Positions 44,880 through 57,862 of a DNA stretch of 64,000 bases are shown here, in pieces. The notes beneath the pieces were generated by a model that searched no databases, was not told where the DNA came from, and was given only the letters and a program-made list of their open reading frames with translations. Source of the stretch: Bradyrhizobium cajani (GTDB lineage: Bacteria; Pseudomonadota; Alphaproteobacteria; Rhizobiales; Xanthobacteraceae); assembly GCF_009759665.1 (NCBI RefSeq), contig NZ_WQNE01000012.1, positions 62,001 to 126,000 of the forward strand. The letters run 5' to 3'. How positions within the stretch are numbered: position 1 is the stretch's first letter; each line of letters begins with the position of its first letter. Both the position numbers and the translations under genes were made by a program.

Positions 44880-45509
44880 ATGTTCCTGATCGGCCAATAT
44901 GATTCCCCCTTCGTCCGCCGCGTCGCGATTGCGCTTCGGCTTTACGGGCTCGCCTTCGAGCACAAGCCGTGGTCGACCTTCGGCGATGCCGACAAGATCG
45001 CGCCCTACAATCCGCTGCGTCGCGTGCCGACGCTGGTGCTCGACGACGGCGAGGCGCTGATCGAGAGCACGATCATCCTGGACTATCTCGACGACCTCGT
45101 CGGCGAGGACAAGGCGATGCTGCCGCGCAGTGGCGCCGGGCGGCGAAAGCATTTGCGCATCTGCGCGCTTGCCATGGGCCTCGGCGACAAGGCGGTCAGC
45201 CTGCTCTACGAGCGGGTGCTGCGGAAGGAGCAGCTTGCGCTGTGGGTCGAGCGTTGCCAGGCGCAGATTGCGGACGTGCTCGGCGTGCTCGAAGCCGAGC
45301 ACGCCAAGGTGACGACGCCGTATTGGCTGGGTGACCGCATCGGCCATGCCGACGTCGCGGTGGCCTGCGTCGTCCGCTTCACCCGCGAAGCGCATCCGCA
45401 ATTGTTCGACGCGTCGCGCTATCGGGCGCTGTCAGCGCATGCCGAGCGCTGCGAGGCTCTGGCGCCGTTCAAGGAGATCGCGCAGCCGCTGGCGCCGCCG
45501 AAGGGGTGA
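44880..45509 (+). CDS. Glutathione S-transferase family protein
   Basis: 209 residues. The N-terminal thioredoxin-like domain (MFLIGQYDSPFVRRVAIALRLYGLAFEHKPW; RRVPTLVLDDGEALIESTIILDYLD) carries the cis-Pro of VPTL and the ES glutathione-binding pair. The C-terminal helical domain includes YWLGDRIGHADVAVACVVRF. Probably a cytosolic detoxification or stress enzyme. Substrate unknown. Confidence 0.9.
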   Translation: MFLIGQYDSPFVRRVAIALRLYGLAFEHKPWSTFGDADKIAPYNPLRRVPTLVLDDGEALIESTIILDYLDDLVGEDKAMLPRSGAGRRKHLRICALAMGLGDKAVSLLYERVLRKEQLALWVERCQAQIADVLGVLEAEHAKVTTPYWLGDRIGHADVAVACVVRFTREAHPQLFDASRYRALSAHAERCEALAPFKEIAQPLAPPKG

Positions 45510-45519
45510 TTTCCGGCTC

Positions 45520-45638
45520 GTCATTGCGGGACGCGTGCGAAGCACGCGGACCCGGAATCCCGAGGTTGTGGCGCGAGATTCTCAGGTGCGCGATTGCGCA
45601 CCATAGATCGCGCTTTGGCGCGCCTTGGAATCACGGGG
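45520..45638. repeat. Degenerate palindromic repeat, family C
   Basis: GTCATTGCGGGACGCGTGCG...CCCGGAATCCCGAGG and a decayed right half CGCCTTGGAATCACGGG. It lies between convergent genes and may serve as a terminator for both. Confidence 0.55.
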
Positions 45639-45642
45639 GCGA

Positions 45643-46713
45643 CTACTTCCTCCGCGTCACGCCGTTTGCCCGCAGATACTCGTCCAGTTCAAACCCCATA
45701 TCCTCGGCGCGATCGAAATACGCCTCCGCGGCATCCGGGTCCTTCGCCATCCCTTCGCCGCGCATGGCCATCACGCCGAGCGCTGCGGCGGCACGGCCGA
45801 TGCCGAGATCGGCGGCGCGCTTGTACCAGTGGATGGACTCGCTGAGGTCCTTCTCGATGCCTGGCAATTGCCCGGTGGCATAGAGCGCGCCGAGGTTGGC
45901 GCAGGCGCGCGGCTGGTCGCGTTGTCCGGCCTGCTTCAGGTAGAACACTGCCTTGTTGCGGTCACCGATGCCTTGCATCGCATAGACGAACAGCTCGAAA
46001 TAGGCATCGGCGTTGCCGCGCTTCGCCGACTCCAGATGCAATGCAAGACTTGCCGCGACGTCCTTCGGTTGCCCGCGACCATTGTAGGCCATCAGTCCCA
46101 GGAGATAGCGCACGGCGCCATCGGGATCGCCGCCAGCAAGCGCCTTCTGGGCGTAAGCATAGGCGTCGTCATATTTCCTGAACGTCCAATAGAGATTATA
46201 GGCGGCGAGATAGGCGCCATAATCCGAGCCGAGTTCGGCCGCGCGTTTGTAGGCGGCGATCGCCGCGTCGCGATCGCGCGGCACGCCCCAGCCGTTCCAG
46301 AGGCAGCGGCCATAGTCGATCCACGCGCTGGCGTGCCCGCCGAGCGCAACCTCGCGCAGTGCCTTGGCCAGCGTGTCGCGACTCTCGACCGGCGCCTCGC
46401 CTGCCTCGATCGCTTTGAACAGGGCCACTGCGGCGGAGTAAAGCTGGTCATCGCGCGACGGCGAGCGGGGTTCGGCGAGGAGCTTTGTGACGGTTTGCAT
46501 TCCGCTGGCACCGTTTGATTTGGACGGCTGCTGCGCAGCCTCCGCCGCCGCGAGCGGGGCAGCATGATGCGCGACAAAGATCCCGCCAATCATCGCGAGG
46601 CAGATGGCCAGGATTTCCAGACGATTACGAATGCCATCCTCCCGTGCGCCGATCGGATGTTTGTCGGCACGAGCCGTGCGCCGGTTCACGTCCAGGACAC
46701 GAGATCGGAGCAT
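45643..46713 (-). CDS. Sel1-like (tetratricopeptide-type) repeat protein
   Basis: 356 residues. An N-terminal membrane anchor or signal (LEILAICLAMIGGIFVAHHAAPLAAAEAA, about residues 34-62) puts the rest in the periplasm. Helical Sel1-type repeats follow, for example HASAWIDYGRCLWNGWGVPRDRDAAIAAYKRAAELG and RACANLGALYATGQL...SESIHWYKRAADLGIGRAAAALGVMAMRGEGMAKDPDAAEAYFDRAEDMG. Such repeats mediate protein contacts. The start is uncertain because no strong ribosome site stands out. Partner unknown. Confidence 0.82.
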   Translation of the reverse strand: MLRSRVLDVNRRTARADKHPIGAREDGIRNRLEILAICLAMIGGIFVAHHAAPLAAAEAAQQPSKSNGASGMQTVTKLLAEPRSPSRDDQLYSAAVALFKAIEAGEAPVESRDTLAKALREVALGGHASAWIDYGRCLWNGWGVPRDRDAAIAAYKRAAELGSDYGAYLAAYNLYWTFRKYDDAYAYAQKALAGGDPDGAVRYLLGLMAYNGRGQPKDVAASLALHLESAKRGNADAYFELFVYAMQGIGDRNKAVFYLKQAGQRDQPRACANLGALYATGQLPGIEKDLSESIHWYKRAADLGIGRAAAALGVMAMRGEGMAKDPDAAEAYFDRAEDMGFELDEYLRANGVTRRK

Positions 46714-46890
46714 GCGGCATATGACGAAGTGCGAAACTCACGCGGCTGGCGATGATGGAATGTTACAGGTGTTTTGCCCGACGGCGCAAGTCGTTTCGGT
46801 AAGACCGAAATTCATCAAGGCTTTCAACCCCATCCCTACTGTGCATGGGGTTGTTTTTCAGTTTTTTGTGGGTCGCCGGTTTCTCCCTGC

Positions 46891-47031
46891 CGTCGTCCCG
46901 GCGAAAGCCGGGACCCATCACCACAGGGAGAAGTTTGGCGAAGACCGACAGTGATCTTTCCTCTGTCGGTACGAAGACCGTTTGCTATTGAGACATCACG
47001 CGATATGGGTCCCGGCTTTCGCCGGGACGAC
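46891..47031. repeat. Intergenic inverted repeat, family D (GTCCCGGCGAAAGCCGGGAC)
   Basis: CGTCGTCCCGGCGAAAGCCGGGACCCAT is repeated in inverse orientation at 47005-47031. Each half is itself a hairpin. It fills most of the 328-nt gap between the Sel1 gene and metH. I see no gene there. It lies just downstream of metH and may serve as its terminator. Confidence 0.8.
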
Positions 47032-47041
47032 ACCGAGAAAC

Positions 47042-50899
<3,858 letters not shown>

Positions 50900-50905
50900 G
50901 TTGTC

Positions 50906-51844
50906 TCAAGCCGCCTTCTGTGCGCTCTTGGCGCGAATGCCGAGCAAATGGCTGATCGCGAACACGAGATCGGCGCGGTTCATGGTGTAGAAATGGAAGG
51001 TGTCGACGCCGTGCTTGGCCAGCTTCTGCACCTGGCCCGCCGCAACGGTCGCGGCCACCAGCTTGCGGGTCTCGGCGTCGTCATCGAGGCCCTCGAACTT
51101 CGCGGCGAACCAGTCCGGCACGGTGGTGCCGGCGCGGGTGACGAAATTACGGGCCTGCTTGAAATTGTGCATGGGCATGATGCCCGGGACGATCGGGATG
51201 TCGATGCCGCGGGCGCGGACGCGGTCGAGATAGCGGAAGTAAAGGTCGTTATCGAAGAACACCTGGGTGATCGCGCGCGTCGCACCCGCATCGACCTTGG
51301 CCTTCAGCGTGTCGATGTCGGCGTCGAAGTCGCGCGCTTCGGGGTGCTTCTCGGGATAGGCGGATACGGACACCTCGATATCGCTATGCCGCTTCTTGAT
51401 GCCGGCAACGAGGTCAGCAGAACTCTGGTAGCCGTCGGGATGGCTGCAATAGGGCGTGCCGATGCCGCCAACGGGATCGCCGCGCAGGCCGACGATGTGG
51501 CGGACGCCGACCTCGTGATAGCGGTCGACGATCTCGTCGATCTCGCCGCGCGAGGCGCCGACGCAGGTTAGATGCGCGGCCGGCAGCAGCGCGGTCTCCT
51601 TCAGGATGCGGGCGATGGTGGAGTGGGTGCGCTCGCGGGTCGAGCCGCCGGCGCCATAGGTCACCGAGACGAATTTCGGGTCGAGCGGGGCCAGCCGGTT
51701 GATGGTGTCCCAGAGATTGCGCTCCATCTCCTCGGTCTTGGGCGGAAAGAACTCGAAGGAGATTGCAGGCCGCTTCGCGGCAAGGTGCCCGTCTTGCCCG
51801 TTGGCTTGGGCAGAGGTCGAAAGGTCGGTCATCGCACCACTCAC
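50906..51844 (-). CDS. metF: 5,10-methylenetetrahydrofolate reductase
   Basis: 312 residues. ISFEFFPPKTEEMERNLWDTINRL is the family opening, followed by VSVTYGAGGSTRERT, HLTCVGASRGEID and PEARDFDADIDTLKAKVDAGATRAITQVFFD, all MTHFR/MetF patterns. FAD-dependent reduction of methylene-THF gives 5-methyl-THF, the substrate of the MetH encoded next. The C-terminus is slightly longer than E. coli MetF. First gene of metF-metH. Confidence 0.95.
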   Translation of the reverse strand: MSGAMTDLSTSAQANGQDGHLAAKRPAISFEFFPPKTEEMERNLWDTINRLAPLDPKFVSVTYGAGGSTRERTHSTIARILKETALLPAAHLTCVGASRGEIDEIVDRYHEVGVRHIVGLRGDPVGGIGTPYCSHPDGYQSSADLVAGIKKRHSDIEVSVSAYPEKHPEARDFDADIDTLKAKVDAGATRAITQVFFDNDLYFRYLDRVRARGIDIPIVPGIMPMHNFKQARNFVTRAGTTVPDWFAAKFEGLDDDAETRKLVAATVAAGQVQKLAKHGVDTFHFYTMNRADLVFAISHLLGIRAKSAQKAA

Positions 51845-52221
51845 TTCAGGTCTTGCCAGGGTCTTGGCAGCCGGCGATCAGGCCTGGCTTGGGAGCAGCT
51901 AAGATAGGCCAGAACGGCCCCATTCGACAGCCCATCGCGGATGGGAAGTGGCCCACTTGCGCCCGGAATACGCGCATTATCTGGCGAAATGAAAGAAGCG
52001 TGGGAATCGTCGAAAATCAAAATATATTAGATATATCATCTACAAGTGAGGCGGCGTGTCTGGCGTGCAGCCCGCCACTGTTGATGGGCAGTGTGAATCC
52101 AGTGTTACGTATCCGGATCTCGTCCCACCGCCGGTCTGGCCGATCGCCGGCGGACCGCACACGCCAGACCTGCGCGGTCCGCCCATTGCCCCGGCGCGGC
52201 CCTCCACTACGTTAACGCGCC
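51845..52221. other. 377-nt divergent intergenic region between metF and the monooxygenase gene
   Basis: No gene is visible. It contains an AT-rich stretch with GATATATC near 52030-52040, a likely promoter region, and a long-range inverted repeat GTCTGGCGTG (about 52056-52065) with CACGCCAGAC (about 52161-52170). I looked for cobalamin, SAM-II and SAH riboswitch consensus elements on both strands and did not find a convincing one. Confidence 0.4.
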
Positions 52222-53244
52222 ATGATCCCGCTCTCAGTCCTCGACCTCTCCGTCGTCACCACAGGCACGAAACCCGCCGCGGCGCTGCGCAACAGCATCG
52301 ATCTGGCGCGGCATGTCGATGCGCTCGGCTATGTTCGCTACTGGCTCGCCGAGCACCACAACCTCGCCTCGGTCGCCAGTCCTGCGCCCGACGTGATGAT
52401 CGGGCAGATCGCGGCGGTGACCAAGCACCTCCGCGTCGGCTCCGGCGGCGTGATGCTGCCCAACCACGCCCCGCTGGTCGTGGCCGAGCGCTTCAAGATG
52501 CTGGAGGCGCTGTTTCCCGGTCGCATCGACCTTGGCCTGGGTCGCGCGCCAGGCACCGACGGCGCTACGGCCTATGCGCTGCGCAGTCGGCTCGACCGCC
52601 GCGAGGGCGACGATTTCCTGGAGCGGCTGCACGAATTGATCCTGTGGGAAACCCGCGAATTCCCCTCGGGCCATCCCTACAACAACGTCGTCGCGATGCC
52701 CGACGACACCAATCTGCCGCCGATCTGGCTGCTCGGCTCCAGCGACTATTCCTCGGAGCTCGCCGCGCAGGTCGGCATGGGCTTCGCCTTCGCCCATCAC
52801 TTCGCATCCCACGACGCAATCGATGCGATGGTGCATTACCGTAACCGTTTTCAGCCCTCGGCCTGGCGCGCCTCGCCGCACGCCATTCTCGCGGTCGCCG
52901 TCATCACGGCCGACACGGATGAGGAAGCCGAAATGTTGGCCGCCTCGTTCGACCTCAACCGCCTGCGCCGCGACCGCGGTCAATACCTGCCGCTGCCGAG
53001 CGTCGAGGAGGCGCTGGCCTATCCTTATACCGACTCCGAGCGCACCTCGATTCTGCGCAACCGCTCGCGCCTGTTCGTCGGCAGCCCCGCGACGGTGCAG
53101 AAAAAGCTTCAGTCGCTGATGGATGCGAGCAAGCCGGACGAGTTGATGGTGATCACCGCCGTGTACGACCACGAGGCGCGGAAGAAATCGTATTCGCTGC
53201 TGGCGGAGGCGTTCGGGCTGGAGAAGCAGGCCGCTAGTCATTGA
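52222..53244 (+). CDS. LLM-class flavin-dependent oxidoreductase (luciferase-like)
   Basis: 340 residues. The N-terminus IPLSVLDLSVVTTGTKPAAALRNSIDLARHVDALGYVRYWLAEHHN is the bacterial-luciferase-like family opening. VGSGGVMLPNHAPLVVAERFKMLEALFPGRIDLGLGRAPGTDG is its second signature, and the flavin-binding region PPIWLLGSSDYSSELAAQVGMGFAFAHHF follows. FMN- or F420-type TIM-barrel monooxygenase. Close to the YhbW/MsnO8-like subgroup by its pattern. Substrate unknown. Divergent from metF. Confidence 0.9.
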   Translation: MIPLSVLDLSVVTTGTKPAAALRNSIDLARHVDALGYVRYWLAEHHNLASVASPAPDVMIGQIAAVTKHLRVGSGGVMLPNHAPLVVAERFKMLEALFPGRIDLGLGRAPGTDGATAYALRSRLDRREGDDFLERLHELILWETREFPSGHPYNNVVAMPDDTNLPPIWLLGSSDYSSELAAQVGMGFAFAHHFASHDAIDAMVHYRNRFQPSAWRASPHAILAVAVITADTDEEAEMLAASFDLNRLRRDRGQYLPLPSVEEALAYPYTDSERTSILRNRSRLFVGSPATVQKKLQSLMDASKPDELMVITAVYDHEARKKSYSLLAEAFGLEKQAASH

Positions 53245-53246
53245 CC

Positions 53247-53325
53247 GTCATTCCGGGGCGATGCGAAGCGTCGAAACCGGAATCTCGAGGTTCCGGGTTC
53301 ACGCTGCGCGTGCCCCGGAACAACG
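53247..53325. repeat. Palindromic intergenic repeat, family C
   Basis: GTCATTCCGGGGCGATGCG...CCGGAATCTCGAG and GGTTCCGGG...GTGCCCCGGAACAAC. Between convergent genes. Confidence 0.82.
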
Positions 53326-53328
53326 GCA

Positions 53329-54189
53329 TCAATCCTGCTGCGTCTCGCTGAACGTCGCCCGGAACGGGTGGCCCGGATACACGCCGACGATGCGGAATTC
53401 GCGCGAGAAGAATTTCAGCTCCTCGATCGCGAAGGCGAGGCCCTTGTCTTCGGGATGCCCATCGACGTCGGCATAGAACTGCGTGGCGAAGAAATTGCCG
53501 TCGACCATGTAGCTCTCGAGCTTGGTCATGTTGACGCCGTTGGTGGCAAAGCCGCCCAGCGCCTTGTAGAGCGCGGCGGGCAGATTGCGCACGCGGAAGA
53601 CGAACGTGGTGACCAGCGAGCCGGCGCCTTGTGCCGCCCATTTCGGCTCGCGCGCCAGCACCACGAAGCGCGTGGTGTTGTGCGCCTCGTCCTCGATGTC
53701 CTCGACCAGGATGTCGAGGCCGTAGATCTTTGCCGCCAGGCGCGAGGCGATCGCGGCGACGGTCTTGTCGTTGCGCTCGGAGATGTCGCGGGCGCTGCCG
53801 GCGGTGTCGGCGTGCACGATCGGCTTGATGCCAAGCTTGCGGATGATGCGCCGGCACTGGCCGAGCGCGTGCACGTGGCTCTCGACGCTCTTGATGTCGT
53901 CGAGCCTGGTCCCTTTCACCGCCATCAGCTGATGCCGGACCGGCAAGAACCATTCGCCGACGATGAAGAGGCCGGAGGCCGGCAGCAGATGATGGATGTC
54001 GGCGACGCGGCCGGCGACCGAATTCTCGATCGGGATCATGCCGAGATCGGCCTCCCCCGACGAGATCGCCGACAGCGCGTCCTCGAAAGTGGCGCAGGGC
54101 ATCGGCTCGGCGTCGGGATAGGCCTCGACGATGGCGATGTGGGAATTGGCCCCAGGCTCGCCCTGGAATGCGATCTTCAGCTTGCTCAT
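53329..54189 (-). CDS. pheA: Prephenate dehydratase
   Basis: 286 residues, a monofunctional enzyme without chorismate mutase. The N-terminus KIAFQGEPGANSHIAIVEAYPD and IPIENSVAGRVADIHHLL (catalytic domain), NTTRFVVLAREP (the conserved Thr-Arg-Phe active-site motif) and a C-terminal ACT domain (TTFVFRVRNLPAALYKALGGFATNGVNMTKLESYMVDG) with the Glu-Ser effector motif are visible. It makes phenylpyruvate and is likely feedback-inhibited by phenylalanine through the ACT domain. 21 nt after kdsB in the same operon. Confidence 0.95.
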   Translation of the reverse strand: MSKLKIAFQGEPGANSHIAIVEAYPDAEPMPCATFEDALSAISSGEADLGMIPIENSVAGRVADIHHLLPASGLFIVGEWFLPVRHQLMAVKGTRLDDIKSVESHVHALGQCRRIIRKLGIKPIVHADTAGSARDISERNDKTVAAIASRLAAKIYGLDILVEDIEDEAHNTTRFVVLAREPKWAAQGAGSLVTTFVFRVRNLPAALYKALGGFATNGVNMTKLESYMVDGNFFATQFYADVDGHPEDKGLAFAIEELKFFSREFRIVGVYPGHPFRATFSETQQD

Positions 54190-54210
54190 GCTCGGCCTTG
54201 TAACAGCGGC

Positions 54211-54951
54211 TCAGGATTTGGAAAGGATGCTGCGCGCGGTCTCGAGGTCCGCCGGCGTGTCAACCCCGCGAGGCACGGTGTCGACAATGGTGAAATCGAT
54301 CCGCATGCCGGCCTCGAGCGCCCGAAGCTGCTCGAGCTTCTCCTGCAATTCCAGTGGTGAGGGCGGCAGCGAGACGTAGCGCTCCAGCGCGGCGCGGCGA
54401 TAGGCATAAAGGCCAATATGGTGGTAACGCGGTCCGTCGCCGGTCGGGGCGGTCGCGCGGGTGAAATAAAGTGCGCGCATCCGCCTGCCGCCAAGCGAGG
54501 TTCCGATCGCCTTCACGACGCTCGGCGCGAGGTCCTCTTCCTCGGTGTGGATCTGCGAGGCCAGTGTCGCGATATCCACGGCCGGGTCTCGCAGCGGGGG
54601 CAGCACCTCGCGGATATTTTCGATCGTGATCGTCGGGAAATCGCCCTGGAGATTGACCACGATCTCGGCCTTGCCGTCGGGGTCGAGCTTCTGCATGGCC
54701 TCGTGGATGCGGTCCGAGCCGGACGGGTGGTCGGGGCGGGTCATCACGGCCTCGCCGCCATGGGCTGCCACGACCGAGGCGATCTCGTCCGTGTCGGTTG
54801 CGACCGCGACCCGGCCGATGCCGGCGGCCTCGGCGCGGCGCAGCACATGCACGATCATCGGCAGGCCCGCGATATCGGCGAGCGGCTTGCCGGGCAGGCG
54901 GGTGGCGGCCATGCGGGCCGGGATCAGCACCAGGATGCGGGGATCGATCAT
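54211..54951 (-). CDS. kdsB: 3-deoxy-manno-octulosonate cytidylyltransferase
   Basis: 246 residues from the ATG at 54951. The N-terminus ILVLIPARMAATRLPGKPLADIAGLPMIVHVLRRA is the CMP-Kdo synthetase nucleotide-binding opening. NLQGDFPTITIENI holds the catalytic Asp, and HHIGLYAYRRAALERYVSLPPSPLELQEKLEQLRALE is the diagnostic C-terminal block. The open frame runs another 98 codons upstream over the divergent promoter, which the family does not have. It activates Kdo for lipopolysaccharide core. Confidence 0.95.
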   Translation of the reverse strand: MIDPRILVLIPARMAATRLPGKPLADIAGLPMIVHVLRRAEAAGIGRVAVATDTDEIASVVAAHGGEAVMTRPDHPSGSDRIHEAMQKLDPDGKAEIVVNLQGDFPTITIENIREVLPPLRDPAVDIATLASQIHTEEEDLAPSVVKAIGTSLGGRRMRALYFTRATAPTGDGPRYHHIGLYAYRRAALERYVSLPPSPLELQEKLEQLRALEAGMRIDFTIVDTVPRGVDTPADLETARSILSKS

Positions 54952-55168
54952 CGGTTCAAGGACCTGGAAACAGGGCGTTTTCCGCGCCGAGAAATGGGTG
55001 GGGACGGGCTCAAAGCCGGCTCGCTTATACGGGTTGCCAGACCCCGGGCAAACCGATATCTCAATGGCAAAACTCGGGGAAACAATAAGGAACGCTTTGA
55101 TTCTCCCGAGGCTCGTCCTGGCGGCCGCCCGGCCGCTATTTCCTTCTTGCGGTGGGGCCTGGCCGGAA

Positions 55169-55723
55169 ATGGACTCTTTCGAACTCAACAAGATTCTCGG
55201 TGCGGTGCTCGGCACCTGTCTCATCCTGCTGGTGACGAGCTTCACCGCGAACGCGCTGTTCTCGCCCAGGATGCCGGAAAAGCCGGGCTTCGAGATCGCC
55301 GTGAAGGAAGATGCCGGTCACGGCAAGGAAGGCGGCGCTGCCGCTGCTTCGGCCGAGCCGATCGAAAAACTGCTCCAGACCGCCTCCGTCGAGAAGGGTG
55401 CTGCCGCCGCCAAGAAGTGCGGCGCTTGCCACACCTTCGAGAAGGGCGGCCCGAATCGCGTCGGTCCGAACCTGTTTGGCGTCGTCGGGGAGGCCAGGGG
55501 CCAGGGCCGTGGCGGCTTCAACTTCTCGGCTGCCATGAAGGCCAAGGGTGGCACCTGGACGTTCGACGATCTCAACAAGTTCATCGCCAATCCGAAGGGT
55601 TTCATTCCGGGCACGGCGATGGGCTTCGCCGGTATTCCGAAGGATTCCGAGCGCGCCGACGTCATTGCCTATCTGAACTCGCTGTCGGATCATCCTCAGC
55701 CGCTGCCGACGGCGTCGAAGTAA
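55169..55723 (+). CDS. cycM: Membrane-anchored cytochrome c
   Basis: 184 residues from the ATG at 55169, the length of Bradyrhizobium CycM. An uncleaved N-terminal anchor (ILGAVLGTCLILLVTSFTANALF, about residues 9-31) is followed by an Ala/Glu-rich linker. The haem site CGACH is at residues 84-88 and the Met ligand probably Met151 in PGTAMGF. In B. japonicum this protein carries electrons from the bc1 complex to the aa3-type oxidase. It is divergent from kdsB, as in related genomes to my knowledge, and ends at a hairpin. Confidence 0.95.
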   Translation: MDSFELNKILGAVLGTCLILLVTSFTANALFSPRMPEKPGFEIAVKEDAGHGKEGGAAAASAEPIEKLLQTASVEKGAAAAKKCGACHTFEKGGPNRVGPNLFGVVGEARGQGRGGFNFSAAMKAKGGTWTFDDLNKFIANPKGFIPGTAMGFAGIPKDSERADVIAYLNSLSDHPQPLPTASK

Positions 55724-55750
55724 GGCATTCGACCTACTCATCTTTCCTGC

Positions 55751-55777
55751 GGCCAGGCTGAAAAGCCTGGCCGTTTC
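55751..55777 (+). terminator. Terminator after cycM
   Basis: A 9-bp stem GGCCAGGCT/AGCCTGGCC with a GAAA loop is followed by GTTTCCG, a weak T tract. It is 27 nt after the cycM stop. Confidence 0.7.
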
Positions 55778-55934
55778 CGTATCCGGGCCTCGCGACGAGT
55801 TTATCGGGGCGTTTCGCCGCAGCGAACGGCGGGGGCGGGCTATCCAAGATGAGGAAAAAGCAACAATTTCCGTCGAAACCTCGCCTATATTGAGCACTTA
55901 AAGGGGTAACCTCCTTCAAGACAGGGATGTTGAT

Positions 55935-57848
55935 TTGGCCATTACCCGACGCGAACTCTTGCTCACCGGCACTGCCGCCGCAGTGCTCCCCGCCCTCGGT
56001 TCCGCAGGCATTCCTGTCGTCGGCGCGGCCGCGGCGCAGTCGGCGAGCGAACTGCCTTCAAATGGGCTTCCCTGGCGTCACGCGCTGTCGTTGTTCGGAA
56101 AGGTCAAGTATCCCGCCGACTTCAAGCGCTTCGACTACGTCAATCCGGAAGCGCCCAAAGGCGGCGTCGCGCGCCAGATCGCCGTCGGCACATTCGACAA
56201 TTTCAACATCGTCGTCTCCGGTGTGAAGGGGCAGGTCGCCGGCGCCGTCGCGTTCATCTATGAATCCCTCACGACGCCCTCGCTCGACGAGGTCTCGACC
56301 GAGTACGGCGCGCTGGCCGAGGCCGTCAGTCACCCGGACGATTTCTCCTTCGTCACCTATCGTTTGCGGCCGCAGGCCAAATGGCATGACGGCAAGCCGG
56401 TTACCCCCGATGACGTGATCTTCTCGCTCGATTCGTTCAAGAAGCACCACCCGATGTATTCGGCGTACTACAGCCATGTGGTGAAGGCCGAGAAGGTCGG
56501 CGAGCGCGAGGTGAAGTTCGTGTTCGACGCGCCGGGCAACCGCGAGCTGCCGCAGATCGTCGGGCAGCTCACGGTCTTGCCGAAACATTGGTGGGAGGGG
56601 ACGGACGCGCAGGGCCGCAAGCGCGATGTCTCTGCCACCACGCTCGAAGTGCCGCTTGGTTCCGGTCCCTACAGGATCAAGGATTTCATTGCCGGACGAT
56701 CGATCGCGCTGGAGCGCGTCAAGGACTATTGGGGGCGCGATTTCGCCGCCAATGTGGGCCGCAATAATTTCGACGAGCTACGTTACGAATATTTCCGCGA
56801 CGCCACGGTGGCGATCGAAGCCTTCAAGGCCGATCAGGTCGATTGGCGCACCGAGAACAGCGCGAAGAACTGGGCGACGGCCTACGACTTCCCGGCCGTG
56901 ACCGAAAAGCGCGTGATCCTCGAGGAGTTCGCCAATCGCAGCTCCGGTGTCATGCAGGCCTTCGTACCGAACCTGCGCCGTGCCAAGTTCAGCGATCCGC
57001 GCGTGCGTCGTGCGCTCAACTACGCGTTCGACTTCGAGGAGATGAACAAGCAGATCTTCTACGGTCAGTACAAGCGCATCAGCAGCTATTTCGATGGTAT
57101 CGACGAGCTCATGGCGACCGGGTTGCCGCAGGGTAAAGAGCTGGAAATCCTCGAGACCGTCCGCGCTCAAGTCCCGCCCGAGGTCTTCACGACGGCCTAC
57201 ACCAATCCGGTCGGCGGCAGTCCCGAAGCCGTTCGCGACAATCTGCGCGAGGCGCTGCGCCTGTTCAAGGAGGCCGGCTATGAAGTGCGCGACCGCAAGC
57301 TAATCGACGTCAAGACCGGTGCCCAGTTCACCCTGGAGCTGCTGAACTCCGATCCGAGCTTCGAGCGGATCACGCTGTTCTACAAGCCCTCTCTGGAGCG
57401 ACTCGGCATTGCCGTTAGCGTGCGGACGGTCGATCCGACCCAATACGAGAACAGGACCCGCGACTGGGATTTCGACGTCGTCACCAACTCGTGGGGCGAG
57501 TCGCAGTCGCCGGGCAACGAGCAGCGCGAGTTCTGGTCGTCCAAGACGGCCGACATCGCCGGGTCGCGCAATATTGCCGGCATCAAGAATCCGGCGGTCG
57601 ACAAGCTGATCGAGCGGGTGATCTACGCCACGGATCGCGACGATCTCGTCGCCGCGACCAAGGCGCTCGACCGGGTGCTGCTGTGGAATCACTACGTCGT
57701 GCCACAGTGGACCTACACGAAGGTGCGCACGGCGCGCTGGGATCGCTTCGGCCGGCCGTCGGAATTGCCCAAATACGGCCAGTCCGGCTTCCCGTTCATC
57801 TGGTGGTACGACGCGGACAAGGCGGCTCGGATCGCAAAGAAGTCGTGA
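55935..57848 (+). CDS. Extracellular solute-binding protein family 5, YejA-like (copy 1)
   Basis: 637 residues started at TTG 55935, with AGGGA upstream. That choice gives a twin-arginine-type signal (AITRRELLLTGTAAAVLPAL, then AAAAQS). The mature protein has the family-5 pattern SPLD-like (FIYESLTTPSLDEVSTEYGALAEAV), YRLRPQAKWHDGKPVTPDDVIFSLDSF, VPLGSGPYRIKDF and a C-terminal WNHYVVPQWT...RWDRFGRPSELPKYG, which is characteristic of YejA, the binding protein of the microcin C/peptide importer. The export route by Tat is inferred from the RR motif. Confidence 0.88.
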   Translation: MAITRRELLLTGTAAAVLPALGSAGIPVVGAAAAQSASELPSNGLPWRHALSLFGKVKYPADFKRFDYVNPEAPKGGVARQIAVGTFDNFNIVVSGVKGQVAGAVAFIYESLTTPSLDEVSTEYGALAEAVSHPDDFSFVTYRLRPQAKWHDGKPVTPDDVIFSLDSFKKHHPMYSAYYSHVVKAEKVGEREVKFVFDAPGNRELPQIVGQLTVLPKHWWEGTDAQGRKRDVSATTLEVPLGSGPYRIKDFIAGRSIALERVKDYWGRDFAANVGRNNFDELRYEYFRDATVAIEAFKADQVDWRTENSAKNWATAYDFPAVTEKRVILEEFANRSSGVMQAFVPNLRRAKFSDPRVRRALNYAFDFEEMNKQIFYGQYKRISSYFDGIDELMATGLPQGKELEILETVRAQVPPEVFTTAYTNPVGGSPEAVRDNLREALRLFKEAGYEVRDRKLIDVKTGAQFTLELLNSDPSFERITLFYKPSLERLGIAVSVRTVDPTQYENRTRDWDFDVVTNSWGESQSPGNEQREFWSSKTADIAGSRNIAGIKNPAVDKLIERVIYATDRDDLVAATKALDRVLLWNHYVVPQWTYTKVRTARWDRFGRPSELPKYGQSGFPFIWWYDADKAARIAKKS

Positions 57849-57862
57849 AGGACATTCCTCGC

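Noticed and set aside
51845..52221. Cobalamin or SAM riboswitch for metF-metH
   Set aside because: A GCCACTG string is present, but the rest of the B12-box and adenosyl-binding consensus is missing and it is on the strand facing away from metF.
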